In this document: positions 25,796-34,169 of the stretch, piece by piece
Position numbering within the stretch: the first letter of the stretch is position 1
Layout: every line of letters begins with the position of its first letter
Source of the DNA: CAVVTR01 sp963751245
Lineage (GTDB): Bacteria > Acidobacteriota > Thermoanaerobaculia > Thermoanaerobaculales > Thermoanaerobaculaceae
Direction of reading: 5' to 3'
Assembly (NCBI GenBank): GCA_963751245.1
Contig: CAVVTR010000009.1
Location: 186,001 to 250,000 of the forward strand
DNA length: 64,000 bases
Made by a program: the position numbers and the translations under genes
The notes under the pieces: model-generated
What the model was told of the DNA's origin: nothing
The model's database searches: none
Seen by the model: the letters and a program-made list of their open reading frames with translations, nothing else

Positions 25796-26586
25796 AGATG
25801 GGTAGAACGTTCAGGACCCTGATGGTCTTGGTGAGCGTCGGCGCGCTGGCGGCGTGCGCCTCGGCGCCCCAGCGGACCCCCGCGCAGACTCCCGCGGTGT
25901 CCCCGGAGATCGACCGGAACGACCCCCTGGCCGCGACGCTGCTGATGCAGCAGGGGCAGGCCCTGGTCAACCAGGGCAAGTTCGCCGACGGTGTCACCAG
26001 GCTCCAGGAGGCGCTCAAGCTCCAGCCCAACAACCCCACCATCCAGAACCTGATGGGGCGGGCCGAGCTGGCGGCGGGCGATCCCGCCAAGGCCCTGGTG
26101 TGCTTCAACAAGGCGTTGGCGCTGGCCCCGTCCTACTCCGACGCCCGCAACAACCGTGGCTCGACGTACGTCTACCTGGGGCAGCTCTCCCTCGCGGAGG
26201 CGGACTTCCTCACCGTGCTCGGCGACACGACCTTCGCGAACCGGGCCGGCGTCTACTTCAACCTGGGCTCGCTCTACTACGGCCGCGGGAACATGGCCGC
26301 CGCCCAGGAGAACCTGCGCAAGGCGGCGACGCCTGCCGGTCCGGTGGAGGCATACGTGCTGCTCGGCCGGGTCGAGGAGCAGATGGGACACCAGGAGCTG
26401 GCCGAGAACGCGTACCGGGAGGCCATGCGGCGGGCGCCGGAGCGGGCCGACGTGCCGCTCGCCCTCGGCGTCATGCTGGAGAAAGCGGGGCGGACCGGGG
26501 AGGCGCGAAAGCTCTTCGAGCAGGTGATCTCCCTGGCGCCCGGGTCGAAAGAGGCGCAGGAGGCACGGGCGCACTTGAGGCGCTGA
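25792..26586 (+). CDS. TPR-repeat lipoprotein (PilF/PilW-like)
   Basis: 264 residues. The signal peptide ends in a lipobox LAAC (Cys22), so it is a lipoprotein. About five tetratricopeptide repeats follow (GQALVNQGKFADGVTRLQEAL, PAKALVCFNKALALAPSY, YFNLGSLYYGRGNMAAAQENL, and others). Layout resembles type IV pilus pilotin PilF/PilW, but no pilus genes are present. The GTG at 25792 overlaps the previous stop; an ATG at 25798 is the alternative. Confidence 0.85.
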   Translation: MKMGRTFRTLMVLVSVGALAACASAPQRTPAQTPAVSPEIDRNDPLAATLLMQQGQALVNQGKFADGVTRLQEALKLQPNNPTIQNLMGRAELAAGDPAKALVCFNKALALAPSYSDARNNRGSTYVYLGQLSLAEADFLTVLGDTTFANRAGVYFNLGSLYYGRGNMAAAQENLRKAATPAGPVEAYVLLGRVEEQMGHQELAENAYREAMRRAPERADVPLALGVMLEKAGRTGEARKLFEQVISLAPGSKEAQEARAHLRR

Positions 26587-26587
26587 C

Positions 26588-26950
26588 ATGCCGTTCCAGT
26601 ACCTCCTCACGAACCTCCTGGTCGACATCCCGGGTGCTCAGGGCGCCATCTTCCTGGACGGCGAGGGGGAGGCCGTGGCGTTCGTCAGCCGCGGCGCCAC
26701 GCCGTTCGAGCTGAAGCTGGAGGGCGCCTACCACGGGATCTTCCTGCGCCGGGCCGCCGAGCTCGGTGCGCTTCTGACCACCGGATCCCTGCAGCACCTC
26801 CTCATCGCCGGAAGCAAGATGAAAGTGGTGAGCCGCGCGCTGCGGGAAGGGTATTATCTGGTGGTGGTCCTGGATGTCGGGGCCCCGGTCAGCCTGGCCG
26901 AAGCGGCCCTCGATCGCGCCGCCGTCGTCCTCGACCGGGAGATTCCCTAG
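26588..26950 (+). CDS. Roadblock/LC7 domain protein (MglB-like)
   Basis: 120 residues, one whole domain: LLTNLLVDIPGAQGAIFLDGEGEAVAFV start, LIAGSKMKVVSRALREGYYLVVVL core. In myxobacteria MglB, a roadblock protein, activates the GTPase MglA; an MglA-type GTPase is encoded at 48.8-50.2 kb here. Starts 1 nt after the TPR gene stop. Partner assignment is inference. Confidence 0.88.
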   Translation: MPFQYLLTNLLVDIPGAQGAIFLDGEGEAVAFVSRGATPFELKLEGAYHGIFLRRAAELGALLTTGSLQHLLIAGSKMKVVSRALREGYYLVVVLDVGAPVSLAEAALDRAAVVLDREIP

Positions 26951-27026
26951 TCCGGGAGGTCCGCGGGGTTCCGCTGCTCCTCTCCGCGGGCCGGCCGGAC
27001 CGACGGGACCGTCGAGGAGGTGTGAG

Positions 27027-27920
27027 CTGGCACTGCTGGATCGATTGCGTCAGGGTCTGCGGGCGACGCGTTCGGTGTTCGCGGAGACGCTGCAAGCCGA
27101 AGGTGGGGAGATCACTCCGGAGTCGCTGGAGGAGGCGTTGCTGTCGGCCGACGTGGGCGTGGACCTCGCCGAGACCCTCGCCTCCGAGCTGGGCCAGGCC
27201 CGCCGCCGGGGCCGGCTCGGTCCCGGGGGGGAGATGTCGTGGCTGCGGAGCCGGTTCCGCGAGCTGCTGGCGCCGGGGCCGCAGCGGCCGCGGCCGCAGG
27301 GAGCTCGCGTCACGCTCGTCGTCGGTGTCAACGGGACCGGCAAGACCACCACGGCGGCCAAGCTGGCCGGCGTGGCGCGAGGCGCCGGGCGGCGCGTCAT
27401 GCTGGTCGCGGCCGACACATTCCGCGCCGCCGCCATCGAGCAGCTGCAGCAGTGGGGGCGGCGGCTCGAGGTGCCGGTGGTGGCCCAGCGTCCGGGGGCG
27501 GACCCCGCGGCGGTGGTGTTCGACGCCCTGGAGGCGGCCAAGGCCCGCGGCATGGAGGAGGTGATCATCGACACCGCCGGGCGCCTCCACACCAAGCACA
27601 ACCTCATGGCCGAGCTCGACAAGGTGTGCCGCGTGTGCGGGCGCGCCGTACCCGGGGCGCCCCACGAGGTCGTGCTGGTGCTCGACGCCGGCACCGGGAC
27701 CAACGGCCTGGCGCAGGCCCGGGAGTTCCTGGCCCACGCCGGCGTCACCGGCGTCGCCCTGACCAAGCTCGACGGCACGGCGAAGGGCGGCGTCGCCCTG
27801 GCCGTGGTGAAGGAGCTCGACGTCCCGGTGCTCTGGGTGGGGATCGGGGAGGGGGCGGAGGATCTCCTCCCCTTCGACGCGGATGCCTTCACCACCGCGC
27901 TTCTGGAGGGCCTGGCGTGA
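27027..27920 (+). CDS. ftsY: Signal recognition particle receptor FtsY (non-standard start)
   Basis: 297 residues: an NG-type SRP GTPase without the acidic A domain. G1 GVNGTGKTTTAAKLAG, AADTFRAAAIEQL, IDTAGRLHTKHNLM, TKLDGTAKGG and GIGEGAEDLLPFD all intact. It docks SRP-ribosome complexes at the membrane. The family start (ALLDRLRQGLRATR) is preceded by CTG 27027, 6 nt after a strong GAGGAGG (27014-27020). No ATG, GTG or TTG lies there: the next in-frame choices are ATG 26874, inside the roadblock gene, and TTG 27045. Rare CTG initiation or a base error are both possible. Confidence 0.88.
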   Translation: MALLDRLRQGLRATRSVFAETLQAEGGEITPESLEEALLSADVGVDLAETLASELGQARRRGRLGPGGEMSWLRSRFRELLAPGPQRPRPQGARVTLVVGVNGTGKTTTAAKLAGVARGAGRRVMLVAADTFRAAAIEQLQQWGRRLEVPVVAQRPGADPAAVVFDALEAAKARGMEEVIIDTAGRLHTKHNLMAELDKVCRVCGRAVPGAPHEVVLVLDAGTGTNGLAQAREFLAHAGVTGVALTKLDGTAKGGVALAVVKELDVPVLWVGIGEGAEDLLPFDADAFTTALLEGLA

Positions 27921-29032
27921 GCGGGGACGGGCGTTTCGCGAAGCTGATGCTGGAGGCCGTCGCTCTCGGAGAGGGGGGGCGCTACGGGGCGAGCCCCAAC
28001 CCGCGCGTGGGCGCCGTGGTCCTCGACGCCTCCGGTGCGGTGGCCGGCCGCGGGGCCCACCTGCGGTGCGGCGGCAGCCACGCCGAGGTGGCGGCGCTGC
28101 AGGAGGCCGGGAGCGCGGCCGTGGGCGGCACCCTGGTCGTCACCCTGGAGCCCTGCGTGCACCAGGGCCGCACGCCTCCCTGTGTGGACGCCGTCCTGGC
28201 CGCCGGTATCGCCCGCGTGGTGGTCGGGACCCGGGACCCCAACCCCGCCGTCAACGGCAAGGGGGTCGCCGCGCTGCGCAGCGCCGGCGTGGAGGTCGTC
28301 GAGGGGGTCGAGGAGGAGGCGTGCCGGCGCCTGGCGCGCTCGTTCATCCACTGGGTCGAGACCGGCCGGCCGCTGGTCACCCTCAAGATGGCCATCACCC
28401 TGGACGGCAAGCTGGCGGCGCGGGGCGGACGCTCGCGCTGGATCACGTCGGAGGCCGCCCGGCGGGAGGGGTACGCTCTCCGGGAGGAGCACGACGCCCT
28501 GCTCGTCGGGGTGGGGACCGTCCAGGCCGACGACCCGCGGCTGCTGCGCCACCTCGGTCTCAACCCCGACCCCCACCTGCGGCGGGTCGTGCTCGACTCG
28601 CACCTGCGCACGCCGGCCGGTGCCACCCTCCTGGCGCACGCGCCGGAGGACGTGGTGCTCTTCTGCCTGGAGGACGCGCCGGCCGACCGCCGGAGGGAGC
28701 TGGCGGGGGCGGGCGCCACCGTGGTGGAGGTGGGGGAAGACGAGCACGGGCGCTGCGACCTGCGCCAGGTGCTGCGCTGGCTGGGCGGTCACGAGGTCTC
28801 GTCGCTGCTCGTCGAGGGAGGCGGAGAGGTACACTGGTCCTTCCTCAAGGAGGGGCTGGCGCACCGCGTCCACGCCTTCGTGGCGCCTCTCCTGCTCGGT
28901 GGGCGGGAGGCGGTGTCCGCGGTCGGAGGTACCGGGTTCGGTTCGCCCCAGGAGGGTGTGCGGTTGCGCTTCACCGAGGTCGGCAGGATCGGGGACGATC
29001 TCGTGATCGTGGCGGACGTCGCCGATGTTTAG
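27917..29032 (+). CDS. ribD: Bifunctional riboflavin deaminase/reductase
   Basis: 371 residues; second and third steps of riboflavin synthesis from GTP. Deaminase part (1-145): GRYGASPNPRVGAVV, zinc ligands in SHAEVAAL and EPCVHQGRTPPC. Reductase part (about 150-371): VTLKMAITLDGKLAARGGRSRWITSE, DALLVGVGTVQADDPRL, LLVEGGGEVHW. GTG start overlaps the ftsY stop by 4 nt; it overlaps ribE by 8 nt. No FMN riboswitch is needed inside this overlapping run and none was seen. Confidence 0.95.
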   Translation: MSGDGRFAKLMLEAVALGEGGRYGASPNPRVGAVVLDASGAVAGRGAHLRCGGSHAEVAALQEAGSAAVGGTLVVTLEPCVHQGRTPPCVDAVLAAGIARVVVGTRDPNPAVNGKGVAALRSAGVEVVEGVEEEACRRLARSFIHWVETGRPLVTLKMAITLDGKLAARGGRSRWITSEAARREGYALREEHDALLVGVGTVQADDPRLLRHLGLNPDPHLRRVVLDSHLRTPAGATLLAHAPEDVVLFCLEDAPADRRRELAGAGATVVEVGEDEHGRCDLRQVLRWLGGHEVSSLLVEGGGEVHWSFLKEGLAHRVHAFVAPLLLGGREAVSAVGGTGFGSPQEGVRLRFTEVGRIGDDLVIVADVADV

Positions 29033-29663
29033 CGGGCTTGTCGGCGCGGTCGGCACGGTGCGCGCCGTCCGCCGGCGGAGCGCCGGCGCCCGGCTGGAGG
29101 TCGCCTGCGCCCTGGGTGGCGGGCCCCTGACCGGGGGCGAGAGCATCGCGGTCAGCGGACCCTGCCTGACGGTGGCCGAGGTGACCGGTGACGGGTTCGC
29201 GGCGGACATCTCCCCGGAGACGCTGCGGCGCACGACCCTGGGCGCGTTCGGCCCCGGCACCGCCGTCAACCTCGAGCGCTCACTGCGCCTGTCGGACCGC
29301 CTGGGAGGGCACCTTGTCATGGGGCACGTGGACGCCACGGCTCGCGTGGTGGCGGTCCGCGGGGAAAGTGCGTTCCGCGTCCTCCGCTTCTCGCTGCCCG
29401 GCGCCCAGGCGCCGGAGGTCGCGGAGAAGGGGTCGGTCGCGGTGGACGGTGTCTCGCTTACCGTCGCGGCGGTGGGAGAGGGGTGGTTCGAGACCGCCGT
29501 CATCCCGGCGACGCTGGAGGCCACCACGCTGGGGGGGCTGCGCGCCGGCGCGACGGTGAACCTCGAGACCGACGTCATCGCCAAGTACGTGCGGAGGGCG
29601 GTGGCGGGCGAGAGCCGCTCTCTCTCCTCGCTGCTCGAGGGGCTGGGCGATGCGGCGGGTTGA
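29025..29663 (+). CDS. ribE: Riboflavin synthase, alpha subunit
   Basis: 212 residues in two internally repeated lumazine-binding domains. MFSGLVGAVGTV start, GESIAVSGPCLTV (first barrel) and GSVAVDGVSLTVAAV (second barrel), LGGHLVMGHVDATARV, and NLETDVIAKYVRRAV at the trimer helix. Converts 6,7-dimethyl-8-ribityllumazine to riboflavin. Overlaps ribD by 8 nt and the next gene by 14 nt. ribB/A and ribH are not in the window. Confidence 0.95.
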   Translation: MFSGLVGAVGTVRAVRRRSAGARLEVACALGGGPLTGGESIAVSGPCLTVAEVTGDGFAADISPETLRRTTLGAFGPGTAVNLERSLRLSDRLGGHLVMGHVDATARVVAVRGESAFRVLRFSLPGAQAPEVAEKGSVAVDGVSLTVAAVGEGWFETAVIPATLEATTLGGLRAGATVNLETDVIAKYVRRAVAGESRSLSSLLEGLGDAAG

Positions 29664-30624
29664 GCCGGCGTTTCCGGACCTCCTGCCCATCGGTCTGCGG
29701 CTCGGGCCCGTGCCGCCGGTGGACCGGTGCTGCCGCCTCGACCCCGTCGAGATGCGGCTGCTGTGGGAGACGCCCCTCCGCCAGTCCCGGGAAGGCGACC
29801 GGTCGGTGCCGCGGAAGACCGCCCGGCTCCTCGTGCATGCGGTGCTCGCCGTCGAGGAGCGGGCGCACCTGACCCGGCTGCTGGGCGGGGGGTACGGCGT
29901 CCTCGTCGTGCTCGACGACTTCGTGGATGTCTCGCTGGTCCCGCAGCCGGTGTTTCCCGGCCAGACGGTGGCGATGGCCCCCCACTTTCCGGCGCTGTGG
30001 GGCGGCGGCGAGATTCCCGACCTCACTCCGTGGCACTCCCGGCAGGTCCCGGCCGGTGTGCTCCTCGGCCTGGCGCCGGAGCCCGACGCCCTGCCGGGCG
30101 TGGATCGCGCGGTGCGCCGGGCCCGGGAGCGGGGGGCCGAGTTCGTGGTGCCGATGCCGCTCGTGCTGCCGCCGGAGGACCGGCACCGCCTCTACGACGG
30201 CCTCGCCGGCGACGACGGCGACGAGGCTCTGGAGAACCTCCTGTTCCACACCGACCAGGGTCAGCTCACGCTGGAGCTGGAGCGGGAGGCGACGCGGGCG
30301 TGCCGCCGGTACGGGGTCCACGAGGGCCTGCCCGGGCCCGCCACCGCACTGGTTGGGCGAGAGACCTTCGCGGCGGGGGCGAGCATGCTGCTGTGGGCGC
30401 GGCGCCTGGACCTCCTCGACGGCGTCAGCTCCTTCGGGTGGAAGCTGCGACGGGCGGCCCACGCCCTCGTCGCGTCGGGCCGCTCCCCCTCGGAGCTGGT
30501 CGACGAGGACAACCTCCGCATCGTGCCCGGCTTCACTCCCTGGGTCGAGGCTTTCGCGCGCTCGCTGTGGCGGGGCGCGGGGGAGCCCTTCCAGGAGTAC
30601 CTCGAGCGCTGGGTCGCGCTGTGA
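29650..30624 (+). CDS. Unrecognised 324-residue protein between ribE and a HemW-like gene
   Basis: No family recognised. Soluble, no signal peptide or membrane segment. Features: a Pro-rich N-terminus (FPDLLPIGLRLGPVPPVDRCC), VPRKTARLLVHAVLAVEERAHL, then a middle part reading VPAGVLLGLAPEPDALPG and ERGAEFVVPMPLVLPPEDRHRL, which recalls the C-terminal half of some radical-SAM proteins, though there is no CxxxCxxC. Codon use matches its neighbours. It overlaps ribE by 14 nt and the HemW-like gene by 4 nt, so it is almost certainly translated and may serve one of them. Confidence 0.75.
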   Translation: MRRVEPAFPDLLPIGLRLGPVPPVDRCCRLDPVEMRLLWETPLRQSREGDRSVPRKTARLLVHAVLAVEERAHLTRLLGGGYGVLVVLDDFVDVSLVPQPVFPGQTVAMAPHFPALWGGGEIPDLTPWHSRQVPAGVLLGLAPEPDALPGVDRAVRRARERGAEFVVPMPLVLPPEDRHRLYDGLAGDDGDEALENLLFHTDQGQLTLELEREATRACRRYGVHEGLPGPATALVGRETFAAGASMLLWARRLDLLDGVSSFGWKLRRAAHALVASGRSPSELVDEDNLRIVPGFTPWVEAFARSLWRGAGEPFQEYLERWVAL

Positions 30625-31751
30625 GCCCGCCGCGGCGGGCGGTGGGTCTGTACGTCCACGTCCCCTTCTGCGTCTCGCGGTGCGCGTACTGCACCTTCGT
30701 GGCGTCCACGGAGTCGGCCCTGATGCCGCGCACGGTGGCCGCCATCGCCCGGGAGCTCGAGGCCATGGCCGGGCGGGGGCCGCGGCCGCTGGCCACTCTC
30801 TACTTCGGCGGCGGCACCCCGTCGCTGCTGGAGGCGGACCAGCTGGCACGGCTCTTCGAGGCGGTGCGCCGGGGCTTCGCCCCGCTGCCCGGCGCCGAGG
30901 TCAGCCTGGAGGCGAACCCCGACGACGTCACCCCGGAGCGTGCGGAGACGTGGCGGGAGCTGGGCGTCAACCGGGTCTCGCTCGGTGTGCAGGCTTTCCA
31001 GGACGGCATCCTGAGCTTCCTCAACCGGCGTCACTCGGCGGCGCAGGCCGAGGAGGCGGCCCGCCTCCTCCTCGACGCCGGGTTCACGGTCTCCCTCGAC
31101 CTCATGCTGGGCCTGCCCGGGCTGTCCCGCGCCGAGCTCGGGGACAACGTGGCGCGGGTCCTCGCACTCCGTCCCCACCACGTGTCCGTGTACCTGCTGG
31201 AGATGGACAAGCCCCACGCCCTGGGGCGTCTGGCGGGACGTCGCCCCGACCTCTTCCCCGACGAGGACGCGGCGGCGGCGCAGTACCTGGCGGCGGCGCG
31301 GCTGCTGACCGCCGGCGGGTACCGCTCCTACGAGGTCTCCAACTTCGCCCTCCCGGGCTTCCCGGCACGACACAACCTGCGCTACTGGCGGGGTCTGCCG
31401 GTGCTGGCGGCGGGTCCCTCCGCCCACGGCCAGAGCGGTTCCCGCCGCTGGGCCAACGTGGCGGAGCTGCCCGTCTACCTGGCCGCCATCGAGGCGGGGC
31501 GGACGCCGCGGGCGTGGAGCCGCCGCCTGGACGGCACGGAGCGCCTCAAGGAAGGCGTCATGGTGGGCCTGCGCCTGGCGCGGGGCGTGCCCGAGGCGAG
31601 GGTCCTGGCCGCCCGCGAGGCGGCACCGTCGTTCGGGGAGAGGCTGGACGACTTCGTTCGGCTGGACCTGGCGCGGCGGGTGCGCGGCCGCGTCCGGCTC
31701 ACGCCGCGCGGATGGCTGGTCTCCAACGAGCTCCTTGCGGAGCTCTGGTGA
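30621..31751 (+). CDS. hemW: HemW-like radical SAM protein (coproporphyrinogen III oxidase family)
   Basis: 376 residues. The cluster motif is CVSRCAYC near residue 18 (CxxxCxxC), preceded by YVHVPFC; LYFGGGTPSLL binds SAM, and VSLEANPDDVT, NRVSLGVQAFQD, DLMLGLPG, YEVSNFA and RHNLRYW are family blocks. The cysteine motif ends YC T rather than the YCDF seen in most HemN/HemW, and the HNxxYW motif typical of HemW is present. HemW is a heme-binding protein, probably a heme chaperone, not the decarboxylase. GTG start overlaps the previous gene by 4 nt. Confidence 0.85.
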   Translation: MSPPRRAVGLYVHVPFCVSRCAYCTFVASTESALMPRTVAAIARELEAMAGRGPRPLATLYFGGGTPSLLEADQLARLFEAVRRGFAPLPGAEVSLEANPDDVTPERAETWRELGVNRVSLGVQAFQDGILSFLNRRHSAAQAEEAARLLLDAGFTVSLDLMLGLPGLSRAELGDNVARVLALRPHHVSVYLLEMDKPHALGRLAGRRPDLFPDEDAAAAQYLAAARLLTAGGYRSYEVSNFALPGFPARHNLRYWRGLPVLAAGPSAHGQSGSRRWANVAELPVYLAAIEAGRTPRAWSRRLDGTERLKEGVMVGLRLARGVPEARVLAAREAAPSFGERLDDFVRLDLARRVRGRVRLTPRGWLVSNELLAELW

Positions 31752-31770
31752 ACCGGGGAGGACGCTGCGG

Positions 31771-31776
31771 TAGACT
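31771..31776 (+). promoter_or_regulatory. Possible -10 (TAGACT) before the envelope-protein pair
   Basis: TAGACT, followed by GGGAGG and GTG 31793. The same hexamer is used before cmk. No -35 recognised. Confidence 0.35.
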
Positions 31777-31792
31777 CGTGCGGGAGGTGACC

Positions 31793-32518
31793 GTGAGGCG
31801 TGGAGCGCGGGTGGCGATGGTGGTGGCGGCGATGGCGATGACCGCGGCGGGGGCCCGGGCCGGGGACATCGGCTTCGCGCCGGGGTTCACGCCCTCCGAC
31901 CTGGGCCGCATGGTCGACACCGTCTCCGACGCGGTGGTCTTCCCCAACCTGGGCCCGGCGGAGCCCACCGGTATCGTCGGCTTCGAGGTCCTGGCCGCCT
32001 CCGGCGGGCCCCGGGTGGACACCGGCACCCGCTGGTGGACGGAGGGGACCTCGGGCGACACGACGGCGGGGCTGCTGAACGGCACCAGGGTCATCGCCCG
32101 CAAGGGGCTGCCGCTGCGCTTCGACGTCGGTGCGCAGGTGGGTCGCGTCCTGGGCGAGCGGTTCTGGGGCGTGGAGGGCCGCTGGGCGCTGCTCGAGGGC
32201 GGCGTGGTCTCGCCCGCGATGGCGCTTCGCGCCAGCCGCTCGCACCTCGACGGTCCCCTCGACCTCACGGTGAGCGAGGTGCAGCTCGTGCTCTCCAAAG
32301 GGTTCGCCATGCTGACGCCCTATGCCGCCGTCGGCTACCGCCGCGGCGAGGGGCACGCCACCTTCGGCGACCCCGTGGCGGTGCGGCACAGCGCGACGGA
32401 GGACCGCGCCACCGCGGCGGTGGGCGTCCGTCTCGGGCTGCCGCTGTTCCGCGTCGTGGCCGAGGCGCGCCGAGGCGCCGAGGTGGGCTACTTCATCGGA
32501 CTGGGGGTGGGACTGTGA
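31793..32518 (+). CDS. Secreted beta-rich protein, probably a small outer-membrane barrel
   Basis: 241 residues, family not recognised. Signal peptide 1-26 (ending AGARAGD). The mature part alternates hydrophobic and polar residues in beta-hairpin fashion with Gly-rich turns and ends in a strand (VGYFIGLGVGL), as outer-membrane barrels do. GTG 31793 has GGGAGG 5 nt upstream. Its stop overlaps the GTG of the lipoprotein gene by 4 nt; the two likely act together in the envelope. Confidence 0.7.
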   Translation: MRRGARVAMVVAAMAMTAAGARAGDIGFAPGFTPSDLGRMVDTVSDAVVFPNLGPAEPTGIVGFEVLAASGGPRVDTGTRWWTEGTSGDTTAGLLNGTRVIARKGLPLRFDVGAQVGRVLGERFWGVEGRWALLEGGVVSPAMALRASRSHLDGPLDLTVSEVQLVLSKGFAMLTPYAAVGYRRGEGHATFGDPVAVRHSATEDRATAAVGVRLGLPLFRVVAEARRGAEVGYFIGLGVGL

Positions 32519-32949
32519 GAGGACGCATCGTTTGCGTCACCGTCGCGGTGCTGGCAGTGGCGGCGGCGGCGTGCGGGCCGCGGGAGACGCCGGAGCAGAG
32601 GGTCGACCGGCTGCGGCAGCAGTACGACGTCCAGCCCAATGGCTACCAGCCCCGCACGGGGCCCGACGGCCGGCCCGAGCTGATCCTCGACATGCTCGTG
32701 CGCAACACCGGCCAGAAGGGCCTCAAGCACCTCACCCTCATGGTCCGGGTGCTGGGCCCCGGCGGCAAGGAGCTACAGCACGAGCGCTTCACCATCGACG
32801 TGGCGGACCTGGTCCCCGGGGTCACGTCGCAGATTTCCGCGGTGGTCCCCGGCGTGGAGGTCAAGCCCGGCGACTCCGTGACGCTGGAGCTCGAAAACGC
32901 GCCGCCTCCGGAGGTGCGCTCGCAGTTCCCCGAGTTCTCCGAACGCTGA
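32515..32949 (+). CDS. Small lipoprotein
   Basis: 144 residues, not assigned to a family. Signal peptide with lipobox AAAC (Cys20) followed by GPRETPEQ. The mature part has a beta-sandwich-like pattern (LILDMLVRNTGQKGLKHLTLMVRVLGPGG) as in FxLYD/DUF-type conserved lipoproteins. Coupled by GTGA to the preceding barrel-like protein. Confidence 0.75.
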   Translation: MRGRIVCVTVAVLAVAAAACGPRETPEQRVDRLRQQYDVQPNGYQPRTGPDGRPELILDMLVRNTGQKGLKHLTLMVRVLGPGGKELQHERFTIDVADLVPGVTSQISAVVPGVEVKPGDSVTLELENAPPPEVRSQFPEFSER

Positions 32950-32976
32950 GGCCGCGCCCGTCCCCGCGGCGCGCAG

Positions 32977-33243
32977 TCAGTTGACGGGATCGACGGAGGG
33001 GATCTTGAAGCGCTCGAGCACGATGCGCTCGAGGCGGGGACGGACGACGAGGTCGAAGGTGTCCTCCCTGTCCGGGAAGAGCCTGCGGGCGGCGGTGCGC
33101 GCCGCATCCACCAGGCGGAGGGCCTCGCAGAAGCTCAGGTGCTCGTCCTCGGCGAGGACCTGCGCCGTGACGTCCACCAGCAGGCGGAGCTGGCGGATCC
33201 GCCGTTGCTCTTCACGGAGCCCCTCGTCGTTCACGTTCGCCAT
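32977..33243 (-). CDS. Small helical hypothetical protein
   Basis: 88 residues, soluble and mainly helical (EEQRRIRQLRLLVDVTAQVL, SFCEALRLVDAARTAARRLFPDREDTFDLVVRPRLERIV). I do not recognise a characterised family. ATG 33243 has AAGGA 7 nt upstream. Divergent from suhB. Confidence 0.7.
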   Translation of the reverse strand: MANVNDEGLREEQRRIRQLRLLVDVTAQVLAEDEHLSFCEALRLVDAARTAARRLFPDREDTFDLVVRPRLERIVLERFKIPSVDPVN

Positions 33244-33310
33244 CAATCAATCCTTAACAAGGGCCGTGCGGGGCGCATTTCCCGGCCACCGCTGGCCCGA
33301 ATGCCGGCTC

Positions 33311-33332
33311 GTGCCGGGACGTTCTCCGGCAC
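33311..33332 (+). other. Hairpin in the suhB leader
   Basis: GTGCCGG and CCGGCAC arms with an 8-nt loop, immediately before the GGAGGAGGG ribosome site. It could affect translation; no known riboswitch matches. Confidence 0.25.
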
Positions 33333-33350
33333 GGGAGGAGGGATGATCCC

Positions 33351-34157
33351 ATGATCCAGCGAGACCGTCTGGCCGTGGCCGTCACGGCGGCCCAGCGCGG
33401 CGGCGAGGTGCTGCGGCGCTCCTTCGGCGAGCTCAGGCCCGGAGACGTCGACGAGAAGGGCGAGAACGACTGGGTGTCGGCGGCGGACCGCGCCAGCGAG
33501 CTGGTGATCCGGGAGTACCTTCTCCAGGCCACGCCGGAGTACGGGATCCTGGCGGAGGAGTCCGGCGCCTCCGGCGGGACGGGGGCCCGCTGGGTGGTCG
33601 ACCCCCTGGACGGGACCACCAACTTCGTCCGGCGCTTCCCCCACTACGCGGTCTCGGTGGCGCTCGTCGTGGACGGCCGCCCGGAGGTGGGCGCGGTCTA
33701 CGACCCGATGCGCGACGAGATGTTCGCCGCCTCCCGCGGCGGCGGCGCGACCCGCAACGGAGCTCCGGTCCGGGTGACCGGGAGGGAGGGCCTGGCCGGG
33801 GCGTTGCTGACGACGGGCTTCCCCTTCCGGGTGCACCGCTTCCTGGACGCCTACCTGGAGGTGTTCCACGATGTCTTCCTCCACGCCGGCGCCATCCGCC
33901 GGCCGGGGGCGGCGGCACTGGACCTCGCGCACACGGCGGCGGGCATCTTCGACGGTTTCTTCGAGTTCTGCCTGTCGCCCTGGGACCTCGCCGCGGGGAT
34001 CCTGCTCGTGGAGGAGGCAGGAGGCCGGGTGACCAACCTCGACGGAGGCGACGACGTCTTCGCTCACGGCAACGTCGTCGCCGCCCCGCCCGCGGTGCAC
34101 CGGGAGCTGCTCGCCATCGTGCAGCGGCACGCATCCGAGGCGCTCATCGCGCCGTGA
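33351..34157 (+). CDS. suhB: Inositol-1-monophosphatase family protein (SuhB-like)
   Basis: 268 residues. Mg-dependent phosphatase. Metal sites: ILAEESGA (Glu), WVVDPLDGTTNFV (both Asp) and SPWDLAAGILLVEEAGG (C-terminal Asp). GAVYDPMRDEMFAA is also typical. It may act on inositol or other polyol phosphates, and SuhB also binds NusG-type complexes in E. coli. GGAGGAGGG lies 8 nt before ATG 33351. Ends 12 bp from the convergent protease gene. Confidence 0.9.
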   Translation: MIQRDRLAVAVTAAQRGGEVLRRSFGELRPGDVDEKGENDWVSAADRASELVIREYLLQATPEYGILAEESGASGGTGARWVVDPLDGTTNFVRRFPHYAVSVALVVDGRPEVGAVYDPMRDEMFAASRGGGATRNGAPVRVTGREGLAGALLTTGFPFRVHRFLDAYLEVFHDVFLHAGAIRRPGAAALDLAHTAAGIFDGFFEFCLSPWDLAAGILLVEEAGGRVTNLDGGDDVFAHGNVVAAPPAVHRELLAIVQRHASEALIAP

Positions 34158-34169
34158 GTCGGGGCTCCC

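Noticed and set aside
26951..29025. FMN riboswitch for the rib genes
   Set aside because: ribD overlaps ftsY and ribE, leaving no leader, and no RFN-like sequence was seen before ftsY.
27050..29584. 844-codon minus-strand frame across ftsY-ribD-ribE
   Set aside because: Shadow of three clearly conserved plus-strand genes; no conserved motif of its own.
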